Positions 5,873-12,641 of a stretch of DNA of 14,067 bases are shown here, piece after piece. The position numbers and the translations under genes are program-made. The stretch is from Nitrosopumilaceae archaeon. GTDB lineage: Archaea; Thermoproteota; Nitrososphaeria; Nitrososphaerales; Nitrosopumilaceae. The stretch covers positions 1 through 14,067 of the forward strand of contig JAGWAW010000017.1 of the NCBI GenBank assembly GCA_021296165.1, given 5' to 3'. Below the pieces are notes generated by a model. The model was given only the letters and a program-made list of their open reading frames with translations. It did not search any database and was not told where the DNA came from. Every line of letters begins with the position of its first letter. The first letter of the stretch is position 1.

Positions 5873-7104
5873 CCGATACCATATCGTCGGTGCGTGGCCG
5901 CGTCATATACAACAGTCGTGGACAGCCCACCGTCGAGGTGGACGTGACCGCCGGCGGGCGCACCGGCAGGGCGGCGGCGCCCTCCGGGGCCAGCGTCGGA
6001 AAGCACGAGGCTGTATCCCTCCCGCCCGGCGGGCCCCGCGCCTCCCTGGACATACTGGCCGACCACTCCTCGGATCTGGTCGGGACAGACCCCGCCGACC
6101 AGGCCGCCGTCGGGAATATACTACGTGAGATGGACGGGACGCCCAACTACTCCCGCATCGGCGGGGCGCTGGCGTACGCCGTCTCGGTGGCCGCCGCCGA
6201 GTCGGCCGCCCTTGTACGGGGCGTGCCCCTGTACCGAGCCATATCGGAGCGGGACTCCTACCGGCTTCCGGTTCCCTTGGGCAACGTGCTGGGCGGGGGG
6301 GCCCACGCCGGGCGGGGGACGCCGGACATCCAGGAGATACTGGTATGCGCCACCGGCGCCCGCTCGGTGCGGGACGCCATACAGACCAACATGGACGTGC
6401 ACCGCCAGCTGGGGAGCCTCCTGTCGGAGCGGGCCGGGTTCACCGGCGGGCGGGGCGACGAGGGGGGCTGGGCACCCAACATGAACAACGAGGAGGCCTT
6501 GGAGGTGGCGGCGCGCGCCTGCGAGTCGCTAGGATACACCCTGGGCAAGGAGGTCTCCCTGGGGGTGGACTTTGCGGCATCGACGCAGTACGACGCGGGC
6601 ACCAACAGGTACGTGTACGACCGGGCCGGCTTTGAGAACAACCCCGGCGAGCAGCTGGAGTTTGCCGCCGACATAATATCCCGCTACAGGCTGATATACG
6701 CCGAGGATGCCGTGCACGAGGAGGCCTTTGCCGAGATGTCCGAGCTGGCCCGCCGCTTTCCGGAAGTGTTGGTAACCGGCGACGACCTGACGGTCACAAA
6801 CCACACCATACTGGAGAGGGCCATACGGGAAGGCTCGTGCAACGCGGCCATCCTGAAGATAAACCAGGCCGGCTCGCTGCACGACGCCATGCTCTTTGCA
6901 GGGGCGGCCCAAAGAAACGGCATTAAACTGATCACCTCGCACCGCTCCGGCGAGTCCACCAACGCGCACATAGTGCACGTGGGCATCGCCACCGGCTCGG
7001 TGATGCTCAAGGTGGGCGTTGTGGGGGGCGAGCGGGTGGCCAAGCTGAACGAGATGGCGCGGGTGTCCGGGCATGATTTAATACGTGGAGTCGCAGAGGT
7101 GTAG
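5869..7104 (+). CDS. eno: Enolase (phosphopyruvate hydratase)
   Basis: Enolase interconverts 2-phosphoglycerate and phosphoenolpyruvate in the cytosol; in an autotroph it would mainly work in gluconeogenesis. From a TTG at 5869, overlapping the rpoN TGA as TTGA, the protein is 411 residues, normal for the family. It begins MTDTISSVRGRVIYNSRGQ and carries SGASVGKHEA (mobile loop, 39-48), GGGAHAG (H146), DIQE (E156), GDEGGWAPN (196-204), the metal ligands D234, E279 and D305, K330 (LKINQAG), SHRSGES (357-363) and GGERVAKLNE (386-395). The segment around the second metal ligand reads YAEDAVHEEAF, where most enolases have EDP and an extra acid, so this loop is divergent. The frame extends upstream to 5617, but that part overlaps rpoN out of frame and is not enolase. 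Confidence 0.96.
   Translation: MTDTISSVRGRVIYNSRGQPTVEVDVTAGGRTGRAAAPSGASVGKHEAVSLPPGGPRASLDILADHSSDLVGTDPADQAAVGNILREMDGTPNYSRIGGALAYAVSVAAAESAALVRGVPLYRAISERDSYRLPVPLGNVLGGGAHAGRGTPDIQEILVCATGARSVRDAIQTNMDVHRQLGSLLSERAGFTGGRGDEGGWAPNMNNEEALEVAARACESLGYTLGKEVSLGVDFAASTQYDAGTNRYVYDRAGFENNPGEQLEFAADIISRYRLIYAEDAVHEEAFAEMSELARRFPEVLVTGDDLTVTNHTILERAIREGSCNAAILKINQAGSLHDAMLFAGAAQRNGIKLITSHRSGESTNAHIVHVGIATGSVMLKVGVVGGERVAKLNEMARVSGHDLIRGVAEV
7095..7100 (+). promoter_or_regulatory. Ribosome binding site for rps2
   Basis: The sequence gaggtg is complementary to the CACCTC near the 3' end of archaeal 16S rRNA. It ends 8 nt before the GTG at 7109 but 14 nt before the ATG at 7115, so it favours the GTG. 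It overlaps the last codons of enolase and is the clearest Shine-Dalgarno site in the operon. Confidence 0.5.
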
Positions 7105-7108
7105 GACT

Positions 7109-7702
7109 GTGGCAATGGAAGAATCGTTGGACAAGAGGTTGCTGGGCGCCGGAATCCGTGTGGGCACCCACGTCAAGACAAAATTCATGGCTCCCTTCAT
7201 CACGGCGGCCACGCCAGATGGCGTATACCAGTTTGACCTGAGCGTAACGCAGCAGCGGATAGCCGCGGCGGCCAGGTTCATAAACGGCGTGGAGGCCGGG
7301 AACGTGCTGGTCTGCAGCGGCCGCGAGTTCGCCTACGCCCCTATCGAAAAGTTCTGCGAGCTGGTCGGGACCCAGATGAAGCTGAGCCGGTTTATGCCCG
7401 GAACCCTGACCAACCCCTCCCTGAAATACTACATCGAGCCCAGCCTCATACTGGTCTCTGATCCCCAGGTGGACGAGCAGGCCGTCATAGAGGCCACCAA
7501 CGCAGGCATACCCGTCATCGGCATATCCAACTCGGACAACATCACCTCAAACCTGGACCTGGTGATACCGGCCAACAACAAGGGCCGAAAATCGCTGGCC
7601 GCCGTATTCTGGATGCTGGCTCGGGGCATCCTAGCCGAGCGAGACCAAGCCATGGAATATGAGATAGAAGACTTTGAGACCAAGAACGTCGACGAGGGCT
7701 GA
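7109..7702 (+). CDS. rpsB: 30S ribosomal protein S2 (uS2)
   Basis: S2 binds late in small-subunit assembly at the head-body junction. The protein is 197 residues from the GTG at 7109 (195 from the ATG at 7115), typical for archaeal/eukaryotic S2/SA. Recognisable segments include LLGAGIRVGTHVKTKFMAPFI, QQRIAAAARFI, FMPGTLTNPSLKYY (the conserved 'PGTLTNP' motif), LILVSDPQVDEQAVIEA and PVIGISNSDN. The acidic C-terminus is as usual in archaeal S2. It starts 4 nt after the enolase stop, with a Shine-Dalgarno site inside the enolase end. Its last 29 nt may overlap the next gene. Confidence 0.96.
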   Translation: MAMEESLDKRLLGAGIRVGTHVKTKFMAPFITAATPDGVYQFDLSVTQQRIAAAARFINGVEAGNVLVCSGREFAYAPIEKFCELVGTQMKLSRFMPGTLTNPSLKYYIEPSLILVSDPQVDEQAVIEATNAGIPVIGISNSDNITSNLDLVIPANNKGRKSLAAVFWMLARGILAERDQAMEYEIEDFETKNVDEG

Positions 7703-8513
7703 GTGCAGACCGCCGGCCGTGTCCGGACTATTCTATCCGGACGATGCCAGCGCCCTGCGCCGCACCATATCTGAGTGTTTCCAGAATGGCCCCGGCAGCC
7801 CAAAGGATGCGGGACCAGGAGACATGCCGTACGGTGTGGTCTGCCCCCACGCCGGGTATGTCTACTCGGGCGCCGTCGCCGCACACTCGTACGCCGAGAT
7901 GAACCGCGCCCGGCCCCCCTACGTCATACTGGTGGGGCCCAACCACCGGGGCAGCGGCCCGGCCCTGAGCCTCTCAGGACACGGACGCTGGGAGACGCCC
8001 CTGGGGGCGTCACCGGTATGGTACGGCGGGGACATCTCCTGGTGCGGCGCCTTACCGGACACGCCCTCCCACGCCCCCGAGCACAGCCTGGAGGTCCAGC
8101 TGCCCATGATACAGCATGTCTGGGGAGATGTGCCCATATCACCCATACTGATGAACGACCAGTCGCAGTCGGCAGCCGAGCGGCTGGGGAGGCACCTGGC
8201 AGGGATGGCGGGCCGGGACCGACCCGCCTTCATAGCGTCCTCGGACCTCACCCACTACTCCCCCGAAGAGGTGGCCCGCCGGCAGGACGCTGCCCTTCTG
8301 GAGGCCGTACTGGAGATGGACACCGACCACCTCTACCGGACGCTGCTCCAAAGGCGCGTCACCGCGTGCGGGTATGGGGCGATCGCGGCGGCCATCGAGT
8401 ACTGCAGGGCGCGCGGTGCCACCGCCGGCCGGCTGCTCAAGTACGACACGAGCGCCGCCGCCTCGGGCGACGCCTCCAGCGTGGTGGGGTACTGCTCCGT
8501 GGCGTTCTACTAG
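7674..8513 (+). CDS. MEMO1-family protein (COG1355)
   Basis: MEMO proteins are related to extradiol dioxygenase-type folds; human MEMO1 binds redox metal through two His and one Cys. The archaeal role is unknown, though the gene is regularly found in the eno-rps2 cluster. The family start pattern PAVSGLFYP (14-22) is present, followed by CPHAGYVYSGAVA (H59), GPNHRGSGP (H91), EHSLEVQLPM (136-145), SSDLTHYSP (189-197) and TACGYGA (C232). The likely metal residues H59, H91 and C232 are thus all kept. The start is uncertain: TTG 7674 (29-nt overlap with rps2, 279 residues) includes the conserved Pro-Ala-Val, while GTG 7719 (264 residues) would cut into it. No in-frame ATG lies between. The gene ends the rpoN operon. 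Confidence 0.93.
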   Translation: MRPRTSTRAECRPPAVSGLFYPDDASALRRTISECFQNGPGSPKDAGPGDMPYGVVCPHAGYVYSGAVAAHSYAEMNRARPPYVILVGPNHRGSGPALSLSGHGRWETPLGASPVWYGGDISWCGALPDTPSHAPEHSLEVQLPMIQHVWGDVPISPILMNDQSQSAAERLGRHLAGMAGRDRPAFIASSDLTHYSPEEVARRQDAALLEAVLEMDTDHLYRTLLQRRVTACGYGAIAAAIEYCRARGATAGRLLKYDTSAAASGDASSVVGYCSVAFY

Positions 8514-8564
8514 CGGGCATGGTGAATGTGCCGGGCGGCCGCTGCACCATACCCAAATCAAGGA

Positions 8565-8571
8565 TTTTTAA
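8565..8571 (+). promoter_or_regulatory. TATA-like promoter of ahcY
   Basis: The sequence tttttaa, in the 81-nt gap after the MEMO gene, is centred about 27 nt before the GTG at 8595. It shows that SAH hydrolase has its own promoter and probably a leaderless transcript. It also rules out the in-frame upstream start at 8526. Confidence 0.6.
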
Positions 8572-8594
8572 CTCCCCCCTGTCGGCCCCCTGCC

Positions 8595-9827
8595 GTGAGC
8601 AAGATCAAGGATCCCTCCCTGGCAGAGGCGGGCGGTCTCTCGTACGGGTGGGCCCGGCAGCACATGCAGATACTGGACAGGACCATATCCCGGCTGCGCG
8701 ACTCGCAACCGCTGGACGGCGTCACGGTGGCCTGCTGCCTCCACATAACCAAAGAGACATCCGTCCTGCTGATGGGCCTCAAGGAGCTGGGAGCCACGGT
8801 GGCCTGCTGCCCGGGGAACCCGCTGACCACCCAGGACGAGGTGGCCGCGTTTCTGGACTCGGAGGGCATCAACGTGTACGCCTGGAACGACCAGAACGCC
8901 CAGGAGTACGACTGGTGCATAGACCAGGCCCTCTCGCACAGCCCCTCCATACTGGTCGACGACGGCGCCGACATGAACATAAAGGCCCACTTTGACCAGA
9001 AACACTCCCGCATACCCGTGATGGGTGCCACCGAGGAGACCACCGCCGGGGTCACCCGCATACGCGCCGTCGAGAGGAAGGGCCTGCTGCGGTACCCTGT
9101 GATACTGGTCAACGAGGCATATACGAAGCACCTCTTTGACAACAGGTACGGCACAGGCCAGAGCACCATAGATGCACTTCTCCGCTCCATGAACTTGCTG
9201 ATGGCCGCCAAGACGGTGGTGGTGGCCGGATACGGCTGGGTGGGCAAGGGCGTGGCTGCCCGGTGCGCCGGCATGAACTCCAATGTTATAGTGACCGAGG
9301 TGGACCCCGTGCGGGCCCTTGAGGCGCGCATGGACGGCCATATCGTCATGCCCATGTCCAAGGCCGCGCCGCTGGGCGACATATTCATCACGGCCACGGG
9401 CATGACCGACGTGATACGCCAGGATCACATGGATGCGATGCGGGACGGCGCCATACTGGGGAATGTGGGTCACTTCGACGTGGAGATCGACACCGACTTC
9501 CTCCTGTCCAAAAAGCGTGGACAGGTCCGGCCGGGGCTGGACGAGTGCGTGCTGGCCAACGGCAACCGCGTATACCTCATAGGCGAGGGGCGTCTGGCCA
9601 ATCTGGCGGCCGCCGAGGGGCATCCGCCCGAGGTCATGGCCCAGTCCTTCTCCAACCAGCTGCTCTCTGTGCTGCACATACTGGAGCACCACGACACCAT
9701 GCCAAAATCCCTCATGAACGTGCCCGAGTCCATAGACCGGCAGGTGGCCACCGACGCGCTAGCCGCCATGGGAATAGAGATGGACCGGCTCAACGCCAAG
9801 CAAGAGGCCTACGCCAACAGCTGGTAA
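8595..9827 (+). CDS. ahcY: Adenosylhomocysteinase (S-adenosylhomocysteine hydrolase)
   Basis: This NAD-dependent cytosolic enzyme splits S-adenosylhomocysteine into adenosine and homocysteine, relieving product inhibition of methyltransferases and feeding methionine recycling. The 410 residues match the shorter archaeal form. Motifs in order are CLHITKET (48-55), VDDGADM (121-127), EETTAGV (147-153), NEAYTKHLFDNRYGTGQS (173-190), the NAD-binding GYGWVGKG (212-219), TEVDPVRALEARMDG (234-248), GNVGHFD (289-295), EGRLANL (331-337) and GHPPEVM (342-348). The catalytic-site segments are intact. The C-terminus lacks the 'KPDHYRY'-type tail of bacterial and eukaryotic enzymes, as usual in archaea. 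The GTG start at 8595 is set by the TATA box 27 nt upstream. It is a single-gene unit after the rpoN operon. Confidence 0.97.
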   Translation: MSKIKDPSLAEAGGLSYGWARQHMQILDRTISRLRDSQPLDGVTVACCLHITKETSVLLMGLKELGATVACCPGNPLTTQDEVAAFLDSEGINVYAWNDQNAQEYDWCIDQALSHSPSILVDDGADMNIKAHFDQKHSRIPVMGATEETTAGVTRIRAVERKGLLRYPVILVNEAYTKHLFDNRYGTGQSTIDALLRSMNLLMAAKTVVVAGYGWVGKGVAARCAGMNSNVIVTEVDPVRALEARMDGHIVMPMSKAAPLGDIFITATGMTDVIRQDHMDAMRDGAILGNVGHFDVEIDTDFLLSKKRGQVRPGLDECVLANGNRVYLIGEGRLANLAAAEGHPPEVMAQSFSNQLLSVLHILEHHDTMPKSLMNVPESIDRQVATDALAAMGIEMDRLNAKQEAYANSW

Positions 9828-10296
9828 GACCCCAAGACGCCCGGGGACCTCCCCGCCTTTACGCCCCGATGACGGCCAATCGGCGCCCATACGTGCAGGT
9901 CGAGACGCCATATCTGAGAGGGTGCAGCTCCCGGCGCGCGCCCGGCTACATCGCCGCGGCCAGCCCCCCACAGGTCGCCACATTCCGCCGGAGCGGACCA
10001 TTCCACGGACTGGGGGCTAAGACTTTTCGGGTTCCGCATGCCACATGCGCGCCCAGGCACACGGCCGCCCTCCACCCGGGCAGGCCGCAGAATCCCAGGT
10101 ATCTGGTATCCCTCTAGCATCCCCCCGGTACCCACCCTGCCCCCTCGCTAATTTTGGGCGCGCACCAACGCCATACGTTGGCGTGCACTTCCAGCCGGCG
10201 CCAACCAAGGCCGTTGACCAGTACTGGACATCAAAATCCAGCCGGAATCCTGCTTGGACAGGAGTGGGTGGGCACATACACCCCCCGCCACACAAG
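9828..10296. other. Long spacer after ahcY, no supported gene
   Basis: The 500-base gap before the HTH gene holds an 82-codon plus-strand frame from an ATG at 9869 to a stop at 10117. It is Arg/Pro/Ala rich, has no promoter at the expected distance and resembles nothing known, so it is not called. A hairpin lies at 10162-10186. No tRNA, RNase P RNA or SRP RNA hallmarks were seen. Confidence 0.4.
10162..10186. other. Hairpin in the spacer upstream of the HTH gene
   Basis: ccaacg (10165-10170) and cgttgg (10176-10181) form a 6-bp stem around ccata, extended by gca/tgc with a 2-nt bulge. An overlapping alternative pairs acgcca (10168-10173) with tggcgt (10179-10184). Two mutually exclusive pairings share the same bases. 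It is about 140 nt upstream of the regulator start and could be an operator or part of an RNA; this is not established. Confidence 0.35.
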
Positions 10297-10305
10297 AAAT
10301 AAATT
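10297..10305 (+). promoter_or_regulatory. TATA-like promoter of the HTH regulator
   Basis: The sequence aaataaatt is centred 27 nt before the ATG at 10328 and only 18 nt before the ATG at 10319, so it favours the second ATG. An aggag at 10312-10316 lies between them and would also be at a usable distance (11 nt) from the second ATG if the transcript began upstream. Confidence 0.55.
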
Positions 10306-10327
10306 GTGAGTAGGAGAAATGTTTGAC

Positions 10328-10744
10328 ATGCTCCTTCCCGCCGAGATAGAGTCAAAGACGCTCATACCCGCCATCCGTGCCATACTGGCCAAGAAGCTGA
10401 CCGCCGACCACGGCATAAGGGAGGACAAGATATCAAAGATGCTGGGCGTGACCCAGGCGGCCATCAGCAACTACATCCGGGGCACCCGGGGCGACCCGGC
10501 GCTCATCGAAAAGCTGCTCCAAGAGAAGAACGTGGCCAAGATGATCGAGGATCTCAGCGCCGACCTAGCCTCGGACAGGGCGTACACTCCCTCCAGCCTC
10601 TCAAAGTTCATTAGCCTGTGCAACTACGTAAAGTCCAGCCTGCTGATATGCGAGATACACCACCACATGGAGTCGGGCATAGACGAGCGCGTCTGCAAGG
10701 AGTGCGAGAACATGCTTCTCAAGGGACCTGGCGCCGCATACTAG
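10328..10744 (+). CDS. HTH transcriptional regulator (COG2522-like) with Cys/His cluster
   Basis: This is probably a DNA-binding regulator of the archaeal XRE-type group (COG2522-like). From the ATG at 10328 it is 138 residues and begins MLLPAEIESKTLIPAIRAIL, as in that group. The helix-turn-helix spans about 32-51, with REDKISKMLGVTQAAISNYI and the following GTRGD loop. The C-terminal part contains C108-E-I-H111-H-H113 and C123-x2-C126, a plausible zinc or iron-sulphur site, so it may sense metal or redox state. An in-frame ATG at 10319 would add three residues. The target is unknown; the convergent Alba gene ends 8 nt beyond its stop. The family call is confident, the function is not. Confidence 0.85.
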   Translation: MLLPAEIESKTLIPAIRAILAKKLTADHGIREDKISKMLGVTQAAISNYIRGTRGDPALIEKLLQEKNVAKMIEDLSADLASDRAYTPSSLSKFISLCNYVKSSLLICEIHHHMESGIDERVCKECENMLLKGPGAAY

Positions 10745-10752
10745 ACTCGGGT

Positions 10753-11037
10753 TCAGACCTTTGTCATTATTATCTCGATGGTGGAGGCCATACTGCCGTC
10801 CGGCTTCATGTCCCCGTCCAGCAGTATCTTGTATATCCGCGAGTTCTGCCGCATCATCTTCTCGGTCAGGATGTTGGCCACGACCACCGCCCGGGGAATG
10901 TTATCCTCCCGGGCCCGCAGGGAGAGCAGTCCCTTGTCTCCCAAGGTGGACATCGCCTCTATGACCATGGTCATTACTGGAGCCCTGTCCACCACCATTA
11001 TCTGGTCCCGGGGTATGCCAGCGCTGGTCTTAGACAC
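10753..11037 (-). CDS. albA: Alba-family DNA/RNA-binding chromatin protein
   Basis: Alba proteins are small dimeric chromatin and RNA-binding proteins. From the GTG at 11037 the product is 94 residues. The Alba pattern is clear: IMVVDRAPVMTMVIEAM (first strand and helix), LLSLRAREDNIPRAVVVANIL (second strand and helix), and the C-terminal SMASTIEIIMTKV. Compared with Sulfolobus Alba, where the DNA-contact loop reads Gly-Lys-Lys-Pro-Val-Met, this protein has Asp-Arg-Ala-Pro-Val-Met (17-22). The regulated acetylation-site lysine is therefore Ala, and the usual G-R-A-I-S-K segment is E-D-N-I-P-R. Altered nucleic-acid binding is likely. A longer in-frame start at 11046 (ATG) or 11103 is possible, but the TATA box supports 11037. 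It is convergent with the HTH gene. Confidence 0.9.
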   Translation of the reverse strand: MSKTSAGIPRDQIMVVDRAPVMTMVIEAMSTLGDKGLLSLRAREDNIPRAVVVANILTEKMMRQNSRIYKILLDGDMKPDGSMASTIEIIMTKV

Positions 11038-11060
11038 TGTACGCATCCGCCGTCGTCCGC

Positions 11061-11068
11061 TATTAATT
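11061..11068 (-). promoter_or_regulatory. TATA-like promoter of the Alba gene
   Basis: The sequence tattaatt (minus strand aattaata) is centred about 27 nt before the GTG at 11037. This predicts a leaderless transcript and selects the GTG over the ATG 9 nt upstream. Confidence 0.6.
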
Positions 11069-11194
11069 CCTGTCGGGTTGCGCGTGTACGCACCAGGGCT
11101 CAAAACACCTCCCAGATGTTGTCTGACGCTGCGTTGGGTCTAAACGTCCACCTGCACAGAAACCTGGAATCAAGCGCCCGCAGGACCTCGCCGG

Positions 11195-11650
11195 TCAGGC
11201 AAAGTGGCTTATGGGTATGTTCTGGAAGTCCCCGTTGGGAAGGGCGCGCCGTATGACTATAGGGATGACACGCTTCTCCAGCTCCTCCATGGCTATAACC
11301 AAGGACGTCTTTGTGCCCTCCGGTATCTCTACGAACGGTGGGGCGCCCATGGAGAGCTGCAGTGCCCTGGCCCCCATTATCCTGGCCTTCTCGAACCGGG
11401 TCAGGGTAGGTGGCCCTATGAGCACCTTGCTGTCTTCAGATATCATCTCTGCGGGGTCGTGCTTCTCGCTGCGCTCGACCACATCCCGCGCCTCCATGGC
11501 CCTGACGCGCTCCTCTATATTCTCGCGCTGCTCGTCGGTCAGATCGTCCTTCTCCATCGCCTTTCTGAACATTTCCACCGCCTTGCCCAGAGCCTGATCC
11601 CTCTCTATATCCTCGGCGCTGCTTATGGGCGGCTCCTGAATGTTCGACAA
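11195..11650 (-). CDS. rpoK: DNA-directed RNA polymerase subunit K (Rpb6/omega homologue) with N-terminal extension
   Basis: RpoK/Rpb6 clamps the largest polymerase subunit and aids enzyme assembly. The conserved core lies at about 78-148: GPPTLTRFEKARIMGARALQ (79-98), then GAPPFVEI, TSLVIAMEELEKRVIPIVIRR (113-135) and the C-terminal FQNIPI. Archaeal RpoK is usually 55-100 residues, whereas this product has 151 because of a roughly 77-residue charged, Glu-rich, helical N-terminus, more like eukaryotic Rpb6. The start is the TTG at 11650, 27 nt below a TATA box; a TTG at 11662 is less well placed. It stands alone as a transcription unit and is not beside rpoN, where archaeal clusters often have it. 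Confidence 0.94.
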   Translation of the reverse strand: MSNIQEPPISSAEDIERDQALGKAVEMFRKAMEKDDLTDEQRENIEERVRAMEARDVVERSEKHDPAEMISEDSKVLIGPPTLTRFEKARIMGARALQLSMGAPPFVEIPEGTKTSLVIAMEELEKRVIPIVIRRALPNGDFQNIPISHFA

Positions 11651-11672
11651 GCAAGCAACCAACTCATAACGG

Positions 11673-11680
11673 TTTTATAA
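11673..11680 (-). promoter_or_regulatory. TATA-like promoter of rpoK, palindromic
   Basis: The sequence ttttataa contains the palindrome ttataa (11675-11680), centred about 27 nt before the rpoK TTG. As with the rpoN/tRNA element, the symmetry could also allow divergent transcription to the right, towards about 11703. Confidence 0.6.
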
Positions 11681-11702
11681 TTGTTGGTATTTGGGCTTGG
11701 GA

Positions 11703-11777
11703 AGTAGCGTTGCGCCGGATTGTCCGCCCATATGCGGCATAGAAATGAGGGACCGGCTCTGCGCCGGGTCATTTTTT
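11703..11777 (+). ncRNA. Possible small RNA divergent from rpoK
   Basis: If the palindromic TATA box at 11675-11680 also fires rightwards, a transcript would begin near 11703. From there to 11777 there are two hairpins: ccgc/gcgg around ccatat (about 11724-11737), and the stem at 11751-11770 followed by six T. There is no recognisable tRNA or box C/D pattern and no convincing ORF. This is a hypothesis built from promoter and terminator geometry only. Confidence 0.2.
11751..11777 (+). terminator. Hairpin followed by T-run, terminator-like
   Basis: gaccggc (11751-11757) and gccgggtc (11763-11770) pair with one bulged base around tctgc, followed by a T6 run (11772-11777). This is the only hairpin-plus-T-run structure noticed in the window. 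Archaeal termination mainly needs the T-run. No known plus-strand gene ends here, so it would serve the proposed small RNA or be fortuitous. Confidence 0.35.
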
Positions 11778-12407
11778 GGACAGTTCAGGCCAGGTCGCGT
11801 AGATTAGACAGTCCACAGTACGGATTTTTTATCTGCGTTCAGGAATGACGTTGGCTAGAAAAGCATCGTGTCTATGGCCGTCACTAGTGGCGGCCTCCGG
11901 GCGCCTTGGAATGGAGAGCATGGAGAGCGGATCTCCCGCAACACCAGAAGATATTGTGGGTGTTGCCACACCGGCAGAGACTTCCGGCGAGGATCTGGCC
12001 CAGTGAGCGGCCTGCGGCAGGGTAGACCGCACAGAGGCCATCATATCGCCGAGCGCGACGCCAAGACACCGATACAGCAGATACGGAATGGGCGCCAGCA
12101 GGCGTAAACCGCATGGAATTTGATCCAGACCAGGGCCAGAAGCATCAACTGGCAATAGCAGATCCGGATGCCGGCGTACGGCAACACTCGTCCGCAGGCG
12201 CAAAATCCCCCCATAAAGACTATCCCTGCCTCAAGTCATACAACAATCTTTCCAAACGTCTGAAAAGACATGCCCGTACCCGCTGCCGGACGATACCATT
12301 GAGGGCAATCTGCCACATTCATCGGGATAATCCCCGCAGGTCGCCTCTCCAGCACGCGCAGGGCGGCTGGTCAGACTGGTGGGCAGATACCGGCGCTGAC
12401 ACCCTGC
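11778..12407. other. Gene-poor spacer with short candidate frames
   Basis: No recognised gene. There is a T-rich tract (11825-11832) and a 53-codon plus-strand frame after it (listed separately). A plus-strand frame from an ATG at 12113 looks protein-like for its first 55 or so codons but then runs antisense through the zinc-ribbon gene, and no TATA box precedes it. The pieces could be parts of a decayed gene. Confidence 0.35.
11845..12006 (+). CDS. Candidate small ORF, 53 codons, unrecognised
   Basis: An ATG at 11845 (or TTG at 11851) opens a 53-codon frame with an acidic second half, including GMESMESGSPATPEDIVGVA, ending in SGEDLAQ. A T-rich tract (11825-11832) lies 17-23 nt upstream, a little close for an archaeal TATA box, and agga directly precedes the ATG. 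No homologue is recognised. It may be a small protein, a remnant, or chance in GC-rich sequence. Confidence 0.18.
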   Translation: MTLARKASCLWPSLVAASGRLGMESMESGSPATPEDIVGVATPAETSGEDLAQ

Positions 12408-12617
12408 CTAGTCCCACTCGTCCAGCGTACTGCCCGCCTGAGTGGCCGCGCTTCCCGCATAGTCCCCCAGTATGTCTGAGTAAGTAACGTCATTGTGCGC
12501 CACATATTTCACATACTCACCGTACGACATCTCAAGGTCGCATTCGGCGCACGAGACCAATGAAAAGTCCGGCGAGAGATCTGCACTCTTCTTGCACCGA
12601 GGGCACTTTATCTTCAC
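12408..12617 (-). CDS. Small zinc-ribbon protein, uncharacterised
   Basis: The 69-residue product begins MKIKCPRCKKSADLSPDF and contains C5-x2-C8 and C23-x2-C26 (SCAECDLEM), a textbook zinc-ribbon arrangement. It is followed by SYGEYVKYVAHNDVTYSDIL and a low-complexity Ala/Gly/Ser tail ending DEWD. Such small zinc ribbons often accompany transcription or nucleic-acid binding, but no specific role can be given. The start is a GTG at 12617, with a TATA-like tcataatag about 28 nt upstream, so the transcript would be leaderless. Genes on both sides are lacking, so context gives no help. Confidence 0.8.
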   Translation of the reverse strand: MKIKCPRCKKSADLSPDFSLVSCAECDLEMSYGEYVKYVAHNDVTYSDILGDYAGSAATQAGSTLDEWD

Positions 12618-12641
12618 TGCAGCTGTGATTGCCCACCCGCT

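Noticed and set aside
8568..9692. Long minus-strand frame opposite ahcY (374 codons)
   Set aside because: Antisense shadow of ahcY; composition reflects the third-position GC of the real gene.
9867..9920. Possible box C/D small RNA (gatgac near 9866 and ctga near 9914)
   Set aside because: The C-box lacks the two leading consensus bases, there are no internal C' and D' boxes, and no promoter or terminal stem was seen.
9869..10117. 82-codon plus-strand frame after ahcY
   Set aside because: No TATA box at the usual distance, Arg/Pro/Ala-rich product with no motif, and such frames are common by chance in this GC-rich DNA.
12113..12487. Plus-strand 124-codon frame running into the zinc-ribbon gene
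   Set aside because: Its 3' half is antisense to the supported zinc-ribbon gene and there is no promoter; only its first part is mentioned as a possible remnant.
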